A stretch of 8,207 nt of DNA from Bacteroidota bacterium (GCA_029778965.1 JAKPBL010000440.1:1-8207), one strand, 5' to 3'; positions 1 through 6,488 are shown, counted from the stretch's first letter. Notes: generated by a model not told the origin, from the sequence alone. Numbers and translations are program-made.

Positions 1-75
1 TGCGGGTGTTGCCAGGAAAAAACGACGGACCAGGCAACCGGGCTTAAAGTTTTTGCATTTCAATAGCCAGAGACT

Positions 76-630
76 ATGCAAATCGGCGAACTTATCAACG
101 AGATCAGGGCAGGCAGCCGGGCGGCAGAGCAGTTGCTGTTCGATGAAACGGCCGACCGGATGATGGCGCTTTGCCGCCGCTACCTGAAAAAGAAGGAAGA
201 CGCCGAAGAGTCGATGCTGAACGGCTATTTAAAGGCTTTCACCCATATCGGACATTTTGAATATCATTCAGACGCCGCCTTTTATGGATGGTTAAAAAAA
301 CTGATGATCAACGAATGCCTGATGTTCCTGCGAAAGAAGCATGTGTTCACCATCGAGGCCGATCTGCTGCACGAACAGATCGCACTGCCTGCCGACGCAT
401 TCGACCGGATGCAGGCAGCCGATATCAGGGCGCTGATCGTGCAGTTGCCCGTCGGATACCGAACGGTGTTCAACCTCTACGAGGTGGAAGGTTTTACGCA
501 TGCGGAAATCGCATCGGCGCTGGGCATTGCGGAAGGCACGTCAAAGTCGCAGTTGAGCAAAGCGCGACACCTTTTGCAAAAATTGTATCAACAACAAAAT
601 TCGAATTATGCAGAACGGCGGATCAAATAA
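76..630 (+). CDS. ECF-type RNA polymerase sigma factor (sigma-70 family)
   Basis: This is a 184-residue alternative sigma factor that would direct core RNA polymerase to a small set of promoters. Only two domains are present, which is the ECF layout. A sigma region 2 spans about residues 18-90, with the acidic KKKEDAEE stretch near 39-45 and the aromatic segment FYGWLKKL at 69-76. A sigma region 4 helix-turn-helix spans about 117-170 (QLPVGYRTVFNLYEVEG, then HAEIASALGI, then the recognition helix with SKSQLSKAR). Regions 1.1 and 3 are absent, and the length is normal for the family. The ATG start fits because region 2 begins a few residues in. The 3' end overlaps the next gene by 23 bases, so the two are probably translated together. 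Autoregulation is common for such sigmas, but no clear promoter is visible in the 75 bases upstream. The family call is firm; the target regulon is unknown. Confidence 0.93.
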   Translation: MQIGELINEIRAGSRAAEQLLFDETADRMMALCRRYLKKKEDAEESMLNGYLKAFTHIGHFEYHSDAAFYGWLKKLMINECLMFLRKKHVFTIEADLLHEQIALPADAFDRMQAADIRALIVQLPVGYRTVFNLYEVEGFTHAEIASALGIAEGTSKSQLSKARHLLQKLYQQQNSNYAERRIK

Positions 631-1369
631 TTTGCAGAACAACGGATTAAGCAATGCCCCGCACTGGCGGGAAGAGATCGATGCCCCTTTGCCGGGCAAC
701 GATGCATCCTTCGACAAGGCCGCAGCCTGGGAAAGCCTGTCGCGGCGCCTGCAAAACGGCGACAAACAACCGGCGGGAAAAAGACATTTCCTCTATCCGC
801 CCTACCAAAGAGCAGCCGCAGCGGTGGTGGTGCTGGCCATAAGTGCAGGATTGGTTTACCTGCTCGCGGGCAGACAGGACACCGTTGCCGGTAAAGATTT
901 TCCAGACCCCGTCGTTTCTTTATCCACCGGCAATGCCGAAACACCCGTGGGCAACGCTGTTACCACTCCCGGCAGCACGGTAACATATACCGACAACAAA
1001 GAAATGATAACACCGGGCGGTAAAGCGCAAAAGCCCCGTTCGATCAACGTCGCCGGCTCAGCACGCCGTCGGAAAAGTGATCCCCGCCAGGCAGCACCGT
1101 TGAGGATGATGCCGGCCACGATTACCCCGTCCATCTCACCGGCCCCGCCCGCCATTGTCATTGATGCCGTCGCCATGAGCAGCCGGTTCACCGATCCGCT
1201 GACCATCAAAAAAAGAAAAGTGGTTCACCTCAATGAAATCAGCACACCTCGTCAGCTTCTCGATATTCAAACGGGCAAAGACCAGCGCAGGATGAGCTTT
1301 TTCAACCCGCAGCCGCCCGCCGAAAACCGGTCGTCGCCCAATTCAGTCATCATTCTTTTCAATCATTGA
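608..1369 (+). CDS. Single-pass membrane protein, putative anti-sigma factor
   Basis: This 253-residue protein is probably the inner-membrane partner that holds the upstream sigma factor inactive. A soluble N-terminal part (1-66) contains an AAWESLSRRLQ segment (about 39-49); an AWxxLxxRL-type motif is frequent in cytoplasmic parts of Bacteroidota anti-sigma-like proteins. One hydrophobic helix follows at about 69-87 (AAAAVVVLAISAGLVYLLAG). The rest is a long, low-complexity periplasmic region rich in Pro, Thr, Ser and Ala, with a basic patch KKRKVVHLNEI near 201-211. The zinc-type HxxxCxxC motif and a recognisable FecR domain are not seen, so the role rests on gene order and topology. The start at 608 lies inside the sigma gene and is the only early ATG in frame; the overlap argues for translational coupling. 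The gene is real with good confidence; the anti-sigma role is inferred. A structural membrane protein without regulatory function remains possible. Confidence 0.72.
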   Translation: MQNGGSNNLQNNGLSNAPHWREEIDAPLPGNDASFDKAAAWESLSRRLQNGDKQPAGKRHFLYPPYQRAAAAVVVLAISAGLVYLLAGRQDTVAGKDFPDPVVSLSTGNAETPVGNAVTTPGSTVTYTDNKEMITPGGKAQKPRSINVAGSARRRKSDPRQAAPLRMMPATITPSISPAPPAIVIDAVAMSSRFTDPLTIKKRKVVHLNEISTPRQLLDIQTGKDQRRMSFFNPQPPAENRSSPNSVIILFNH

Positions 1370-1373
1370 TCGC

Positions 1374-2480
1374 ATGAAAAAAATAATTTATTTCCTGGCG
1401 CTGGTTGCTGCCGGGCAGGCAGTGAATGCCCAAACCCATGGCCCTGTTTTTAAAACACCTGCCGATTACAACTATGCCCACAAGGTGAGGATCGACCTGG
1501 GCAGGGGCAATTCGGTAACGGTATTTCTCAGCGACCTGGCAGACATCCCCCGGCTGAGCAATCTCGACTCAATAGTGAGCCGTTGCCTCCTGGATCTGGC
1601 GCCGCTGAAAGACAGCATGACCGACCCGGTCGCCCAATACTACATAGATCATTTCAGCAATGCGCTGGGCATTCGCAAAATCAGCCTGCGCCGAATCCCC
1701 GATACCGAAAACAGCTTTCTGGTCATGAATGGCGAACTCGCCGCTATCAAAGCCGGGCAGGACACCGTGCGGATGTTGGGCATCATCCCCCATCCGCCCG
1801 CACTAATGAACGGCAAACAAAGCAGCGGTGACCGGTACTATGAGTTTATTTTTTCGGTCAATAAAATAGAAGACCTGCAACAGGTATCCTTAACCGAAAT
1901 AACCGACCGCCTGCGGTTTTATGCCGACAACAAAAACAGGAAATGGCAACGTAACTGGGGCGACGGACTTAGCTGGAAAATGGCGAAAGACAACAATATT
2001 ACCGGCGACCGGCAGGGCGGCGGCGCTCACAGCTCGAGGGACTATCTTTCGCTGAACCTCGCAGTGTCGGTGCAGAATTACAAGAACTATTTTTCACCGG
2101 GAATAAGCCTGGGTGTTTACGGCAATTTCAGCAATGCCAGGCGCAGTTGGATGCATGTGGTGGGTGTAGGTTGGGAACCTATGTACCTATTCGCCAAAAA
2201 CACCGAAGGCAAACTGCAGAGCTATCGCAACGACTTCATTTCACTGACATATGGGCAACGGCCCGTGGAAAATAAAGATCCGCTGAAAGAAACCAGTTTC
2301 ACCGGCATCGGATCGCTGGGCTGGTTATACTACCGGCAGGGCGACCTGATGGAGAAAAATACGTTCCGCCTTAGTTTTGGTCGCTTTAGCTGGCGGAAAA
2401 CCAATATCGACCCACTCTTCTATTTTCATGATCTCTTCAGAGGTGTCACGCCTGGTATACGCATCACCCAGTCATTTTAA
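1374..2480 (+). CDS. Exported protein with probable C-terminal outer-membrane beta-barrel, function unknown
   Basis: I do not recognise a named family for this 368-residue protein. It opens with a clear Sec signal peptide: MKK, a hydrophobic core to about residue 15, and an AVNA-QT cleavage site after residue 19. Residues 20-220 form a mixed soluble region. From about 223 to 368 there are repeated amphipathic strands of alternating hydrophobic and polar residues, for example DYLSLNLAVSVQNY, SPGISLGVYGNF, WMHVVGVGWEPMYLF, NTFRLSFGRF and the terminal GIRITQSF. A final aromatic residue is the usual end of outer-membrane barrels. The gene begins 4 bases after the putative anti-sigma gene, so the three are likely co-transcribed. 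By inference the protein is either the envelope component that the sigma system monitors or an effector made with it. There are no cysteine pairs or TonB-box features that would suggest a SusC-type transporter. Gene and export signal are firm; the barrel is a visual judgement. Confidence 0.75.
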   Translation: MKKIIYFLALVAAGQAVNAQTHGPVFKTPADYNYAHKVRIDLGRGNSVTVFLSDLADIPRLSNLDSIVSRCLLDLAPLKDSMTDPVAQYYIDHFSNALGIRKISLRRIPDTENSFLVMNGELAAIKAGQDTVRMLGIIPHPPALMNGKQSSGDRYYEFIFSVNKIEDLQQVSLTEITDRLRFYADNKNRKWQRNWGDGLSWKMAKDNNITGDRQGGGAHSSRDYLSLNLAVSVQNYKNYFSPGISLGVYGNFSNARRSWMHVVGVGWEPMYLFAKNTEGKLQSYRNDFISLTYGQRPVENKDPLKETSFTGIGSLGWLYYRQGDLMEKNTFRLSFGRFSWRKTNIDPLFYFHDLFRGVTPGIRITQSF

Positions 2481-2490
2481 CCACCCCGTT

Positions 2491-2523
2491 TTGGATTTTG
2501 CCTGTTGACTTTTTCTACCTTTA
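2491..2523 (+). promoter_or_regulatory. Putative uspA promoter, Bacteroidota type
   Basis: The sequence TACCTTTA at 2516-2523 matches the Bacteroidota -7 consensus TAnnTTTG at all defined positions except the last. A TTG at 2491-2493 lies 22 bases upstream, inside the spacing usually allowed for the -33 element. The -7 box ends 15 bases before the ATG at 2539, which implies a leader of only about ten bases. The preceding gene ends at 2480, so the stress protein gene probably has its own promoter. The TTTTG at 2496-2500 is an alternative but lies only 15 bases from the -7 box. Confidence 0.55.
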
Positions 2524-2538
2524 TGTCAAACAAGCGCC

Positions 2539-3363
2539 ATGCAATCCATTCTCGTCGCCACCGACTTCTCCGACGCATCCCTGAATGCCGCCCGGTATGC
2601 GGCCGTTCTCAGCCGGAAAACCGGTGCCGACCTTACACTGCTGCATGTGTTTATGTTACCGACACCGGTCGGTGAAATGCCCTATGTCATGGTGTCCGCC
2701 GAAGAGATCCAGGCAGAGAATGAGCGGCAGATGGCAAAAATCGCTGCCGGCCTGGAGGGCATCGCCGGAAGAAAGATCAAGACGCTGGTGAACATCGGCA
2801 TGCCGGCCGACGAAGTCATTTACCAGGCAGGTGAGCTGAACGCCGATCTGGTGGTGGCAGGCATGCGCGGCGCCAACAGCGCGCTCGATAAATTCATCGG
2901 CAGCACCACCGCCGCCATCATCCGCAAATCGAAACTGCCGGTGCTGGTGGTTCCGGCCGGCCACAGTTACGAAAGCCTCCATACCATTACCTATGCAACC
3001 GATTTCAACGATGCCATGAACGAAGCCAGCCTGCGCCTGCTGCAAAGCTGGCTCAGCATACAAGCCGATGTGCTGCTCCAGGTAGTGCATGTACAGCGAC
3101 CCGGCGAAGAGTTGAGTGAAACGCAGGCAAACGGCAAATCGGGCCTGCAACAAAAGCTCGGCCAGGCCCTGCATCAGTTCTTCCACGAAAAGCACGATTC
3201 GGTCGAAGAGGGCCTCGACCAGTTTCTCGCCAGCCACCCCAGTCAGCTCCTGGTAATGGTAGCCCATCGCCACAACTGGTGGCACCGCTTGCTCAACGCC
3301 AGCCATACCGCCGAAATGGCCTACAGAACGGATCTGCCGCTGCTGGTGCTGCAAGACAAATGA
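2539..3363 (+). CDS. Universal stress protein, tandem UspA domains
   Basis: This cytoplasmic protein of 274 residues has two UspA folds in tandem. The first (residues 1-140) opens with the family's ILVATDFSDAS strand and helix. It carries the complete ATP-binding signature G-2X-G-9X-G-S/T as G108, G111, G121 and S122, followed by the closing strand KLPVLVVPAG. The second (about 148-272) begins with ITYATDFNDAMNEAS and closes with TDLPLLVLQDK. Its nucleotide loop is replaced by HRHNWWHRLLNASHTAEM, so it probably does not bind ATP in the standard way. Tandem UspA proteins of about 270-300 residues with one degenerate half are common in Bacteroidota. The physiological role, usually survival under starvation or oxidative or osmotic stress, cannot be narrowed from this context. 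The gene stands alone, with its own predicted promoter and a large inverted repeat just after its stop codon. The ATG is chosen because the first UspA strand begins right after it. Confidence 0.93.
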   Translation: MQSILVATDFSDASLNAARYAAVLSRKTGADLTLLHVFMLPTPVGEMPYVMVSAEEIQAENERQMAKIAAGLEGIAGRKIKTLVNIGMPADEVIYQAGELNADLVVAGMRGANSALDKFIGSTTAAIIRKSKLPVLVVPAGHSYESLHTITYATDFNDAMNEASLRLLQSWLSIQADVLLQVVHVQRPGEELSETQANGKSGLQQKLGQALHQFFHEKHDSVEEGLDQFLASHPSQLLVMVAHRHNWWHRLLNASHTAEMAYRTDLPLLVLQDK

Positions 3364-3365
3364 GG

Positions 3366-3487
3366 AAAGTTTATGGTTTGTGGTCTATGGTTTATGGCTG
3401 GCCCCCGTATCGGGCTCTCCATATCCTTTTTATACGCCGCTCAACCTGGAACTAACCATAAACCATAGACCACAAACCATAAACTTT
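3366..3487. repeat. Perfect 32-bp inverted repeat built of ATGG-type heptamers
   Basis: The left arm (3366-3397) and right arm (3456-3487) are exact reverse complements over 32 bases, separated by a 58-base spacer. Within each arm the sequence is a run of four seven-base units: TTTATGG at both ends, with the variants TTTGTGG and TCTATGG between, and the complements in the right arm. The spacer holds a minor CCCG-TAT-CGGG hairpin (3404-3414). The left arm begins 3 bases after the uspA stop codon and the right arm ends 3 bases before the -7 box of the tig promoter. The arms are AT-richer than the neighbouring genes. No transposase and no target-site duplication is visible at the edges. It may end uspA transcription, be an interspersed repeat, or both; a short T-run (3485-3488) follows the right arm. 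Confidence 0.93.
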
Positions 3488-3490
3488 TCG

Positions 3491-3498
3491 TACCTTTG
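3491..3498 (+). promoter_or_regulatory. tig promoter, -7 element
   Basis: TACCTTTG is a perfect match to the Bacteroidota -7 consensus TAnnTTTG. It lies 20 bases before the tig start codon, giving a leader of roughly 14 bases. No TTG is present 17-23 bases upstream; that interval lies inside the right arm of the heptamer inverted repeat. The sequence between the box and the ATG has no purine-rich Shine-Dalgarno site. Confidence 0.75.
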
Positions 3499-3518
3499 CA
3501 CCCCCAAAAGTTTTTATT

Positions 3519-4904
3519 ATGGCAACAGTTACCCGGGAAAATATCGGTTTGCTGAACGACAAGATCACTGTTACGCTGGCAAAGGAAGATTACCTGCCTT
3601 CTTTTGAAAAAGCACTCAAGAATTATAGCAGGCAGGCAAATATCCCCGGCTTCCGGAAAGGCATGGTGCCGGCCGGACTTATCCGGAAAATGCACGGTCA
3701 GAGCGTGTTCGTGGACGAAGTGCTGAGATCGGTAGAGAAGAACCTCAACGATTACATGGTGAATGAAAAGCTGGAAATATTCGCCCAGCCGCTGCCGCTG
3801 CCCGAGAACGATTCGCGCCAGCTCGATTTCAATAAACCCGACGATTATGCTTTCGCCTTTGAAATCGGCCTGAAACCCGACTATGCCATCGCCCAGCTCG
3901 ATACCGCTACGCTTCCTTTTTATAAGATCGAAGTGACCGACGCCATGATCGACGAAGAACTGAGCCGCCTGCAGTTACGTCATGGCAATATGACCAACCC
4001 CGAAACAGTTACAGGCGATGACAACGTGCTGAACCTACAATTCACGGAAATTGATGCAGCCGGCAACCCTGTTGAAGGCGGTATTACAAAAGACAACTCC
4101 CTGCTGGTAAAATATTTCAGCGAATCCTTCCGCCCCTCGCTGATCGGCAAGAAAGCCGACGACAGCGTGGAAGCTGCTCTCTCCGAAGCATTCGACGCCA
4201 AAGAGCGCGAATGGGTATTGGGAGATCTTGGTCTTTCCACCACCGATGCCGCCGACGCCGACCGCCGGTTCAAAATGACCATCACCAAAGTGGGACTGGT
4301 TGAAAAAGCGGCGTTCGACGACACGCTTTTCAAAGCCGTATTCCCTAACCGGGAGATCGCCGATGAAGCTGGCTTCCGCAACGCCATCAAAGAAGATATC
4401 CAGGCACAGCTCGATACGCAAAGCCGCAACCAGTTGTTCGATGGCATCTATCACTATCTCATCGACAATACCCATATCAACTTCCCGGAAACCTTCCTGA
4501 AGCGCTGGATCCAGAACAACGGCGAGCAGGCCAAAACCGAAGACGAAGCCAACCGTGAATACCCCGGTTTCGCCAACTCGCTCAAATGGACCCTGATCGT
4601 TGACAAGCTGGTAAAAGACCATAATATTGAAGTCAATCCCGACGACCTGCGCGGCTTTGCCAGGAACCAACTGTTCAGCTATATGGGCGGCATGAATATG
4701 GCCCAGCTCGATGCCGACCAGCCCTGGGTGAACGACTATGTGGAGCGCATGATGAAAGACCGCAAATTCGTGGAAGACAGTTTTCACCGCATCCAGGCCG
4801 ACAAAGTATTTGCCCTGGCCGAAAGCAAAGTGAAAAAAGACGAAAAGCCGATCAGCCTCGAAGCCTTCCAAAAAATGCAGGCCGAGCACCATCATCATCA
4901 CTAG
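3519..4904 (+). CDS. tig: Trigger factor, ribosome-associated chaperone
   Basis: Trigger factor binds at the ribosomal exit tunnel and shields nascent chains as they emerge. The 461-residue length is in the family range. The N-terminal ribosome-binding domain (about 1-115) carries the signature loop as NIPGFRKGMVP (residues 41-51), including the F-R-K residues that contact the ribosome. The middle region (about 155-255) is in the position of the FKBP-like domain (DDNVLNLQFTEIDAAGNPVEGG, later RFKMTITKVGLVEKA) but is diverged, so prolyl isomerase activity is doubtful. The helical substrate-binding C-terminal domain covers about 260-440. The protein ends in five histidines (codons 4887-4901), an unusual natural tail. 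The gene has its own promoter and is closed by a strong terminator at 4921-4951. It precedes clpP, the classical tig-clpP-clpX order, which links folding of new proteins to disposal of failed ones. The ATG follows the -7 box at the expected distance. Confidence 0.95.
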   Translation: MATVTRENIGLLNDKITVTLAKEDYLPSFEKALKNYSRQANIPGFRKGMVPAGLIRKMHGQSVFVDEVLRSVEKNLNDYMVNEKLEIFAQPLPLPENDSRQLDFNKPDDYAFAFEIGLKPDYAIAQLDTATLPFYKIEVTDAMIDEELSRLQLRHGNMTNPETVTGDDNVLNLQFTEIDAAGNPVEGGITKDNSLLVKYFSESFRPSLIGKKADDSVEAALSEAFDAKEREWVLGDLGLSTTDAADADRRFKMTITKVGLVEKAAFDDTLFKAVFPNREIADEAGFRNAIKEDIQAQLDTQSRNQLFDGIYHYLIDNTHINFPETFLKRWIQNNGEQAKTEDEANREYPGFANSLKWTLIVDKLVKDHNIEVNPDDLRGFARNQLFSYMGGMNMAQLDADQPWVNDYVERMMKDRKFVEDSFHRIQADKVFALAESKVKKDEKPISLEAFQKMQAEHHHHH

Positions 4905-4920
4905 CCATTAAAAACCTTCC

Positions 4921-4951
4921 AACGGGCGCCCCTGGTGGCGCCCGTTTTTTT
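4921..4951 (+). terminator. Rho-independent terminator of tig
   Basis: A perfect 10-bp stem (AACGGGCGCC with GGCGCCCGTT) encloses the six-base loop CCTGGT and is followed by a run of T to 4951. It starts 17 bases after the tig stop codon. Stem strength and T-tract are both those of an efficient intrinsic terminator, so clpP is probably not read from the tig promoter to any large extent. Confidence 0.9.
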
Positions 4952-4964
4952 GCACCTGCTCCCC

Positions 4965-5003
4965 ACCCGTCAGGTGGCACCCGTCGGGTGCGACCCGACG
5001 GGT
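4965..5003. repeat. GC-rich palindrome with adjoining imperfect direct repeat
   Basis: ACCCGTCGGGT (4979-4989) and ACCCGACGGGT (4993-5003) form a perfect 11-bp stem with a three-base loop GCG. Just upstream, ACCCGTCAGGTG (4965-4976) repeats the left arm (ACCCGTCGGGTG, 4979-4990) with one change at a 14-base period. No T-tract follows, so it is not a classical terminator. It lies between the tig terminator and the clpP promoter region and could be an interspersed repeat, an operator or a transcript-stabilising hairpin. The structure is directly visible; any function is open. Confidence 0.88.
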
Positions 5004-5069
5004 AAATGAAAAACCCCGCCTTTTTGTCATGATTTTCAATTGGAAAGGTATTTGATCCACTCTAGTCCT

Positions 5070-5077
5070 TACATTTA
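5070..5077 (+). promoter_or_regulatory. Putative clpP promoter, -7 element
   Basis: TACATTTA matches TAnnTTTG at all but the last defined position and ends 18 bases before the clpP ATG, the same distance seen for the other promoters here. The candidate upstream TTG at 5052-5054 is only 15 bases away and another at 5040-5042 is 27 away, so no -33 box fits well. Because tig ends with a strong terminator, some promoter is expected in this interval. Confidence 0.45.
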
Positions 5078-5095
5078 AACAAACAATCCGGAAAT

Positions 5096-5782
5096 ATGGC
5101 ATCAGAATTTGAAAAATATGCAATCAAACACCGAGGCATTTCCAGCCTGACCCTGCACGATTACCAGAAGCACCAGGTCACCAACCTGACGCCGAACATC
5201 ATTGAAGAGCGCCCCATGAATATCGCGGTAATGGACGTATACAGCCGCCTGATGATGGACCGGATCATTTTCCTCGGGTATCCCATCAACGACGAAGTGG
5301 CCAATATCATCACCGCACAGCTCCTCTTTCTCGAAAGCACCGACCGTACCCGCGACATCCAGATGTATATCAACTGTCCCGGGGGCAGCGTGTACGCCGG
5401 CCTCGGCATGTACGATACCATCCAGTACATCACCCCCGATGTAGCCACTATCTGTATCGGTATGGCGGCATCGATGGGCGCCGTGCTGATGTGCTCGGGC
5501 ACCAAGGGTAAGAGAACGGCCCTGAAGCACAGCCGCGTCATGATGCACCAGCCGAGTGGCGCTATCGGCGGACAGGCATCCGACATCGAAATCACCGTGA
5601 ATGAGATCCGCAAGCTGAAAAGGGAATTGTACGAGATCATCGCCAACCACACGGGTAAGCCCATCAAGCAGGTGGAAAAAGATTGCGACCGCGATTACTG
5701 GCTTACCTCGCTTGAAGCCAAAGAATACGGCCTGGTAGACGAAGTGCTGCTGGTGAACCCCCGCAAAGAAAACAAAGACTAA
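5096..5782 (+). CDS. clpP: ATP-dependent Clp protease proteolytic subunit ClpP (first paralogue)
   Basis: This 228-residue serine peptidase forms the two-ring, 14-subunit chamber that degrades substrates unfolded by ClpX. The catalytic triad is complete: S126 in GMAASMGA, H151 in MMHQP and D200 in CDRDYW. The spacing between them equals that of the E. coli enzyme (25 and 49 residues). The oxyanion-side CPGGSVYAG segment is at 94-102, and R199 stands where the ring-ring contact arginine lies. Residues from about 31 (LTPNIIEE..., leading to DVYSRLMMDRIIFLG) align with the start of mature ClpP and its axial loop, so the first 30 or so residues are probably a cleaved propeptide. The second clpP gene begins 23 bases after the stop codon, so the two are likely co-transcribed and may form mixed rings. 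The ATG is chosen from its distance to the -7 box; no Shine-Dalgarno site is evident. Confidence 0.95.
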   Translation: MASEFEKYAIKHRGISSLTLHDYQKHQVTNLTPNIIEERPMNIAVMDVYSRLMMDRIIFLGYPINDEVANIITAQLLFLESTDRTRDIQMYINCPGGSVYAGLGMYDTIQYITPDVATICIGMAASMGAVLMCSGTKGKRTALKHSRVMMHQPSGAIGGQASDIEITVNEIRKLKRELYEIIANHTGKPIKQVEKDCDRDYWLTSLEAKEYGLVDEVLLVNPRKENKD

Positions 5783-5805
5783 TTACCCTTAAAAACAAGC
5801 TGACC

Positions 5806-6435
5806 ATGTTATACAACGCTACCTACGGGTCGTTCAGAATGGAAGACGAAGAAGAGAAGCAGCCGGAAGACAAACGCGACGACCTCATGATGCTTAATAA
5901 GAAGCTCGAAAAATATTTCTTCAACGAACGGGCCGTTCATCTCTGGGGGCCGGTAGACGACAAATCAGCCCGCGAAGTGGTGACGAAAATGCTGTTGCTG
6001 AACGACCACGACAAAGGCAAGGAGATCAAATTTTACATCAATAGTCCCGGCGGCGTGGTAACCAGCGGCATGGTCATCTATGATACCATGCGCATGCTCG
6101 AAAGCCCGGTAAGCACCATTTGTATGGGGCTCGCCGCATCAATGGGGTCGATTTTACTCAGTGGCGGTGTAAAAGGCCGCCGGTTCATCTACCCGCACGG
6201 CGAAGTGATGATCCACCAGCCCAGCCTCGGCGGCTATATGCAGGGGGTGAGCGCTGACCTGGAAATCCAGGCCATCCAAACTAAAAGAGTTAAAGAGCTG
6301 GGTGCCAGGATATTAGCCGAGAATTGCGGCAAAACCGTGGCCCAGATCATGAAAGATTTCGACCGTGATTACTGGATGGACGCCAAAGACGCCCTTGCGT
6401 ATGGCATCGTAGACCAGGTCATTGACAAAATTTAA
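5806..6435 (+). CDS. ClpP-family serine protease subunit (second paralogue)
   Basis: This is a second ClpP subunit of 209 residues with an intact triad: S112 in GLAASMGS, H137 in MIHQP and D188 in FDRDYW. The SPGGVVTSG segment is at 80-88, and R187 keeps the ring-contact position. It is clearly a paralogue, not a duplicate copy: two residues are inserted after the histidine (PSLGGYMQG), and the N-terminus is different. In place of the propeptide and the IEE-type axial loop it has a short acidic stretch (MEDEEEKQPEDKRDD, residues 12-26) before the first conserved strand (AVHLWGPVDD). The axial loop is where ClpX docks, so this subunit may form a ring face that contacts ClpX differently. It could act as a homomeric protease or with the first ClpP in mixed complexes. 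The terminator at 6489-6517 closes the two-gene transcript. Confidence 0.92.
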   Translation: MLYNATYGSFRMEDEEEKQPEDKRDDLMMLNKKLEKYFFNERAVHLWGPVDDKSAREVVTKMLLLNDHDKGKEIKFYINSPGGVVTSGMVIYDTMRMLESPVSTICMGLAASMGSILLSGGVKGRRFIYPHGEVMIHQPSLGGYMQGVSADLEIQAIQTKRVKELGARILAENCGKTVAQIMKDFDRDYWMDAKDALAYGIVDQVIDKI

Positions 6436-6488
6436 TACGCCGTAACGGGATTTTCACCCCCGGGAATCGTAATAAAACATCGTAAATG

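Noticed and set aside
1..66. A frame from base 1 to the TAG at 64-66 could be the last 21 codons of an upstream gene ending in LKVFAFQ.
   Set aside because: It is too short to judge, the other frames are equally open over much of it, and no start or family is visible; it may just be the leader of the sigma gene.
288..650. A 120-residue + strand frame inside the sigma gene.
   Set aside because: It overlaps the sigma factor throughout, is rich in Arg and Ala, and shows no domain pattern.
3366..3487. The heptamer palindrome as a CRISPR array or a classical insertion-sequence end pair.
   Set aside because: There are no equal spacers between repeats, no transposase frame and no target-site duplication at the edges.
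3380..3695. Short frames through the heptamer repeat on both strands giving VYGLW-type peptides.
   Set aside because: These peptides are the translation of the seven-base repeat units, and the rest of each frame is a shadow of tig.
4035..4901. A 288-residue frame on the minus strand opposite tig.
   Set aside because: It mirrors the codon pattern of tig, which is a certain gene; the protein shows no family features, so it is a shadow. The same applies to the long minus frames opposite uspA, clpP and clpX.
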